A DNA stretch of 10,441 nt, taken from contig CM060344.1 in NCBI GenBank assembly GCA_030674155.1, positions 24,223,158 to 24,233,598 on the forward strand, written 5' to 3'. Below the pieces are notes generated by a model. It made no database searches, was not told the origin of the DNA, and saw only the letters and a program-made list of their open reading frames with translations. The position numbers were made by a program, and so were the translations under genes. How positions within the stretch are numbered: position 1 is the first letter of the stretch; the number at the start of each line of letters is the position of its first letter. Below are positions 6,820 through 10,441 of the stretch, piece by piece. This DNA comes from Stramonita haemastoma. Taxonomy: Eukaryota > Mollusca > Gastropoda > Neogastropoda > Muricidae.

Positions 6820-6831
6820 GTAGGCCCCTAT
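6820..6831. repeat. Target-site duplication, right copy
   Basis: GTAGGCCCCTAT, identical to 6518-6529, at the 5'-truncated end of the LINE fragment. Confidence 0.85.
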
Positions 6832-6971
6832 ATAACCTTCAAATGAACAAACATTGCATGTCAAGGGTGTTTTGCGTTGAGTTGGTGATGCATTTATTTG
6901 GGCGTTTTTCTGCAGTTATGCTTGGTATTGTTTAAATCTAGCCTTCACAAGAAGAAAATTATACCCCTCGC

Positions 6972-6975
<4 letters not shown>

Positions 6976-7032
<57 letters not shown>
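6976..7032. repeat. (GA)n microsatellite, about 28 units
   Basis: A perfect AG/GA array of 57 bp. As a homopurine-homopyrimidine mirror repeat it can form triplex DNA. The Leu-Ser repeat frames on the minus strand are artefacts of the array. Confidence 0.98.
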
Positions 7033-7035
<3 letters not shown>

Positions 7036-7985
7036 GTATATGCTAATAATGATATGATATAACAGAATGTAATGTGGTTGTCTTGTATCCTCGATGATTT
7101 TAAGTAACACTTTACTGGTGTGGCTAAATAAACTGATAGTGTTGCATTTCTAATACTGATAGGGATTTCCTTTCTTCGAAAGAATGATAAGTAAATGGGT
7201 CCATGTGTCATCCATTACAACTACAAGGTGTGTGGTCAGTTTTTGTCGAAAATGGCCGTTAAGTATGTCTATCACTGTCTGTCTTCCATGTTTCTGCTGA
7301 GTTCAGCGTCGTCAATGCAAGCAGGATCAACCTTTTTTTCAGTTAGCCTGCTCGACTGCTGTTTTAACTTCGCTACGGAGTTTTGGAAAACTATGCCGAT
7401 TTGGTTTTTGTGCTATCAGTACTTGCTGTGTTTGACAAGACAGAGGCAAAATCAGTAGGGGGCCTACCACTAAGAAAAAAAAGAAAAGAAAAAAAAAAGA
7501 CGTAACTGTGTGACGCAAAAAGCCCCCAACGTCATAAAGTGTGGATGGAATCTTGCACTGAACTCTGAACTGAGTATTTGACACCAATGTTGGCTTTGTC
7601 AATTGTACAATCTTGAGCAATTTATATCATAGCCTAGCTCCGGTAAAATGTAAACTCGAATTGCACAATGTTACATCTTAACAATTTGCAAGGGAAAAAA
7701 AACCACTACTGCGAAAAAAAATCGTATAAAAATACATAATATGAAATAAAAGATTTGTTCTTTTACTTCAAAAACTGAACACTGTCAACTTTCACACAAC
7801 CTGGCATTCCTACGAATAACGTGCCTTTTGAAGCTGAAGATAATCTTTCTATGAAATTTGATTGCATTCAGAGTCCCAACACGAGGCAAAAGCTTGCTGA
7901 CTGGTAAAACAACAATAACAAACGTGAAACTGCATGTTCTGGGTGTTGATACAAGGAACGACGGTAAAGTTGGTGGTGGTGGTGG
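7033..7985. other. Unassigned AT-rich stretch
   Basis: No gene or repeat family was recognised in this, the longest featureless interval. An 87-codon plus-strand frame (7195-7458) and a 93-codon minus-strand frame (7339-7620) have no recognisable domain. The minus frame includes a Phe run from the A-rich tract at about 7475-7500. AATAAA-like words near 7745 occur in AT-rich context and are not evidence of a gene end. Confidence 0.5.
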
Positions 7986-7989
7986 TAGC

Positions 7990-8421
7990 AGTGTTCTTTT
8001 TGTACCTCAGCTAGAGCTCTGATGTTCACCATTGGTATGATTTTGCGTATGTGACTGTTTTTACCCACCATTAAGGTAGCCACATTCAGACTTTGAGTAT
8101 GGTTTTAAAACACGACACCTGTGTGCATGCGGGTTTGTTGTTGTTTTAAATAGTCATCTCTTCCAACCAGCTGGAAACAGCAGCTTTATCTTCCGAAGAC
8201 AGAACAGGTTTTTAAATTGTGCGCTACTAGATGTTTTGCATGCTTTCGCACACCGGGGCTCGGTCTGCAGTCTCATCCGAAGGACTTTTTCGGGGGGTGG
8301 AGTCAGTACTGATGCTAATTCCATGAAAAAATCCCCTAAAACGGGTGCCTCATTGGTGGCTTGATCCCTGGAGCTCAGATCACGAGCCCTAGGTTCTAGA
8401 CACTAGGCTATCACGCCTAGT
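7990..8421 (-). mobile_element. tRNA-headed SINE, group 2, probably near full length
   Basis: On the minus strand the head starts near 8421 with an A-box-like TAGCCTAGTGT (8400-8410, one mismatch). It continues to a B-box-like GGATCAAGCC (8358-8367, one mismatch), then AGTCCTTCGGATGAGAC and GACCGAGCCCCGGTGTGCG (about 8255-8290) and TAGCGCAC (about 8222-8229). Further along, 8120-8004 reads GTGTTTTAAAACCATACTC, AAAGTCTGAATGTGGCTACC, TTAATGGTGGGTAAAAACAG and GGTGAACATCAGAGCTC, words I recall as a 3' body in gastropod SINEs and which recur at 5936-6075. Treating all this as one element of about 430 bp is inference; two adjacent fragments are also possible. A GGT-rich patch (about 7970-7990) ends it. 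Confidence 0.7.
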
Positions 8422-8935
8422 TGCAGAGTTGGTTTTAAACCGTGTTTTGATCTGTTTATAATTGCACAGTTTTAATATGAGATTTAGAAATGCTACGAAA
8501 AGACAGCCAGCCCTGATAATTGATGCCTTTTGTAAGTCACCTGGACTGTAATCAAGAAGGCTGGATTGGACTGAAACTGCACGTCGCGGTGCCAATAAAA
8601 AAAATATTAGCTATTTTATTTTTCAGGAATTATGTGCACATGATGTAACATAGACCTGTACATTTGCTCACATATTGCTTTTTTCAGCATTTTTTCCCCG
8701 TTCAAAGTGTGAATTTGAAGCAAAAATAATATCACACAGACATGTGCATGATATGTATAGTTCAAAAGGTAGATCTAGATCTATATCATTTATTGTACAC
8801 TCACATTCAAGTCATTGCGAACAGATGGATGTTCAGTCTTGCGCTTTGCGTATAGTGTTACCAAAATGAGTATGCCGAGATAAAGCAATAGAACAAATTA
8901 ACACAGAGCCAAAACCAAAAGCTTCCCTATCAACA
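8422..8935. other. Unassigned stretch
   Basis: No gene is supported. It contains an A8 run (about 8597-8604) and a palindrome, TAGATCTAGATCTA (8770-8783). The 68-codon minus-strand frame at 8389-8595 overlaps the SINE head and has no domain. Confidence 0.5.
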
Positions 8936-8940
8936 AATTG

Positions 8941-8973
8941 TGTGTGTGTGTGTGTGGGTGGGTGGGTGGGGGG
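8941..8973 (+). repeat. (TG)n array passing into a G-quadruplex motif
   Basis: TG repeats (to about 8955) change into GGGTGGGTGGGTGGGGGG (8956-8973). This is four G-runs with single-base T loops, the loop length that gives the most stable quadruplexes in vitro. It probably arose by T-to-G drift and slippage at the array edge. Confidence 0.9.
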
Positions 8974-9200
8974 TATGGCAACTTTGTACCTGCTTTCGTG
9001 AAATATGTGCGAGAGAATGACAATTAACGCTTTCATTTGAGCTTTGCAAGTATGATGTACACGTTAGCATTGACACTTATATGAGGCTTCTTATGTGAGA
9101 CATTCCTCAATGTGTTTTTCATTTGCTATATGCATTCATACAATGCATCCTTCCATTTTTGTGTTTGTGTCTGTTTTTTTATATATATTATTTGATGATT

Positions 9201-9278
9201 ATCATCATAACAACAACAATAATGACATAAGTGATGAAGATCATCATAACAACAACAATAATGACATAAGTGATGAAG
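9201..9278. repeat. Perfect 39-bp tandem duplication (2 copies)
   Basis: The units at 9201-9239 and 9240-9278 are identical, made of ATC, AAC, AAT and GAT-type words. The unit is 39 bp, so the plus-strand frame repeats a 13-residue Asp/His/Asn-rich peptide, but there is no sign that it is coding. Perfect identity suggests a recent duplication or assembly collapse/expansion. Confidence 0.95.
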
Positions 9279-9374
9279 ATGATGATGAAGGACATCATTA
9301 GCAGCAAGCAACACTGACAACGACAACGAAGATGAGGATGGGGATGATTTTTGTTTCGCTCGTCGGCTAGTCTC

Positions 9375-9545
9375 ACTCGGGGCGAGCCTCGGTCTATAGT
9401 CTCGTCCAAAGAACCTTTGGGGGAGTGGAGTCGGTAATCATGTTAACACCACAGGAGAAAAATCCCTTCAAAACGAGTGCCTCACTGGTGGCTCGAACCT
9501 GAGCCGTCAGATCACAAGAGCAGAGCTCTAACCCCTATACTATAC
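9375..9545 (-). mobile_element. tRNA-headed SINE, group 2, 3'-truncated
   Basis: On the minus strand a tRNA-like head runs from about 9545. It has TAGGGGTTAGAGC in the A-box position (9527-9539), GCTCTTGTGATCTGA, and a B box core GTTCGAGCC matching GWTCRANNC (9490-9499). Next come CCACCAGTGAGGCACTCGTTTT, GGATTTTTCTCCTG, CCGACTCCACTCCCCC, TTCTTTGGACGAGACTATAGACCGAGG and then unrelated sequence. Head and spacer match the copies at 7990-8421 and 1383-1576. Of the three group 2 copies it has the best preserved B box, but the 3' body is missing. Confidence 0.8.
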
Positions 9546-9575
9546 CCCCCCCCCCTCCCCCCATCCTCCTCCCCT
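9545..9575. repeat. C-rich low-complexity tract
   Basis: Runs of C broken by T, directly at the 5' end of the minus-strand SINE. A similar contact between a group 2 SINE 5' end and a simple repeat is seen at 1577. Confidence 0.85.
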
Positions 9576-9973
9576 TCCGTGCTCCCTCCTGATGATGATA
9601 GATAAATGATGATGATGGTATTGACAAGACCTCACCTTACGAGGGTTTTTTTTATATTTTAAATATATGTCAGCCTTCCTCCTGATCATCCCTAGACATA
9701 ACGCTGAAAGGGATGGCAATTTATGCAACCCCATGGACTCCCTTTTTTTCACATCAAAGAACACTCAGTGCTCGTCATTCCATCGGAAGATTGTCCTCTG
9801 ATCTGAAGACATTTTTCAATTTGCTATGAAGCAGACCCGATGCTTTGGAAAGCCCATTTCTGACATTGTGATAAACGGATGGTGGTTTGGCACTGTCAAA
9901 AGCCTGACTATAGTCTATTAAAGCTAGGAATGTCTTTTGACAAGAACACGAAGAAAGAGAAGATGAAGATTAC
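9576..9973. other. Unassigned stretch
   Basis: It opens with a small GAT/TGA-rich patch (about 9591-9617). No gene, tRNA-like box or repeat pair was recognised in the rest. Open frames are short and without domains. Confidence 0.5.
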
Positions 9974-10062
9974 TTTCTCTTCTTCTTCTTCTTCTTCTTC
10001 TCTTCTTCTTCTTCTTCTTCTCTTTCTTTTCTTCTTCTTTCTTCTTCTTCTTCTTCTTCTTC
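9974..10062. repeat. (TTC)n/(CTT)n pyrimidine array with interruptions
   Basis: About 89 bp of almost pure T and C on the plus strand, mostly TTC units with TCTT, TTTC and CTTTT breaks. GAA/TTC arrays are known to form intramolecular triplexes. Several molluscan SINEs, as I recall, end in (GAA)n, so on the minus strand this might be such a tail, but the sequence to its right shows no SINE body. The Ser/Leu and Arg/Lys/Glu-rich frames are artefacts. Confidence 0.95.
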
Positions 10063-10294
10063 CTTGCACACTTAACAGCTCATTGGTGTCTGTCATATGA
10101 GTGAAAATGCTTCGCGCTGTCGCAAATTAAGCGCCTGACAAGTTAGGCCCAGCAGCACATCCGACTTCAGCATGGAGAAGAACTGTAATATCTAAAGTCT
10201 TTGTGGGAGAAAAAGGCAGAAGAATGGACCAAGTAGGCTAAAAAAAAAAAAAGACAAGAAGGAGGTGACAGGAAGAAAAGGAACACGGCAGACA
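10063..10294. other. Unassigned stretch, A-rich in the middle
   Basis: No gene was recognised. An A12 run lies near 10241-10252, followed by purine-rich sequence that leads into the dispersed repeat at 10295. It could be the left part of that repeat, which is hidden by the gap in the other copy. Confidence 0.4.
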
Positions 10295-10430
10295 CAAAGA
10301 GAGGGATAGAAAAGAGGGAATTGCCAGCACAGAATTTCCAGAAGGTGTGGACGCTATTTATACTGATAGCCCCCCCCCCCTCCCCCCTCCCGCATACCCA
10401 CAGGGGAAAGATTGCTTTGAGAATAGAAGG
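10295..10430. repeat. Dispersed repeat, copy 2
   Basis: This copy shares an identical 22-base start with 2952-2973 and then diverged similarity through GGACGCTATT and TACTGATAG to a C-rich patch (10370-10390) and CACAGGGG. Same orientation as copy 1. The window ends shortly after, so its right boundary is unknown. Confidence 0.7.
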
Positions 10431-10441
10431 GGAGGGGGGAG

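Noticed and set aside
7195..7620. Opposing 87- and 93-codon open frames as possible host genes
   Set aside because: No recognisable domain, no splice or promoter support, and one frame includes a Phe run from an A-rich tract.

Overview
The window looks like non-coding nuclear DNA from an invertebrate animal, most likely a mollusc and probably a marine gastropod. The clues are dense dinucleotide and mononucleotide microsatellites, many tRNA-headed SINE copies whose central and 3' segments resemble repeats I recall from gastropod genomes, a 5'-truncated LINE fragment, and a 100-base run of N typical of a eukaryotic scaffold gap. The species assignment is inference; the repeats are directly visible. 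I find no convincing host gene, exon, rRNA, true tRNA, CRISPR array or bacterial-type operon. The open frames are short and mostly run through simple repeats.

Layout. Bases 1-1130 hold a C17 tract, an imperfect direct repeat (334-403 and 448-514) and otherwise unassigned DNA. Bases 1140-2360 are a cluster of GC/GT, GT and AC arrays, with a minus-strand SINE (group 2) next to the GT array. Bases 2360-3310 hold unassigned DNA, a short perfect hairpin, the N gap (2842-2941), and a dispersed repeat whose second copy lies at 10295-10430. Bases 3311-4660 are a SINE-rich block (group 1): a near full-length minus copy, a partial plus copy and a near full-length plus copy with well preserved A and B boxes. 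Bases 4660-5935 are mostly unassigned, with a C/T-rich tract and a T31 tract. Bases 5936-6075 carry a degraded fragment that matches the 3' part of the group 2 SINE near 8000. Two G-rich tracts and an A-rich stretch follow.

Bases 6518-6831 contain the clearest single event: a 5'-truncated LINE on the minus strand, about 290 bp, coding for the C-terminal end of the reverse-transcriptase ORF and bounded by perfect 12-bp target-site duplications. Downstream are a GA array (6976-7032), unassigned DNA, group 2 SINEs on the minus strand (about 7990-8421 and about 9375-9545), a 39-bp perfect tandem duplication (9201-9278), a TTC-rich array (9974-10062) and the second dispersed-repeat copy.

There are no host genes to place in a pathway. 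The window is best read as intergenic or intronic DNA built by SINE and LINE insertion plus microsatellite expansion. I saw no new biological system. The points most worth following are the modular relation of the two SINE groups, the inverted SINE pair and the cleanly bounded LINE insertion.
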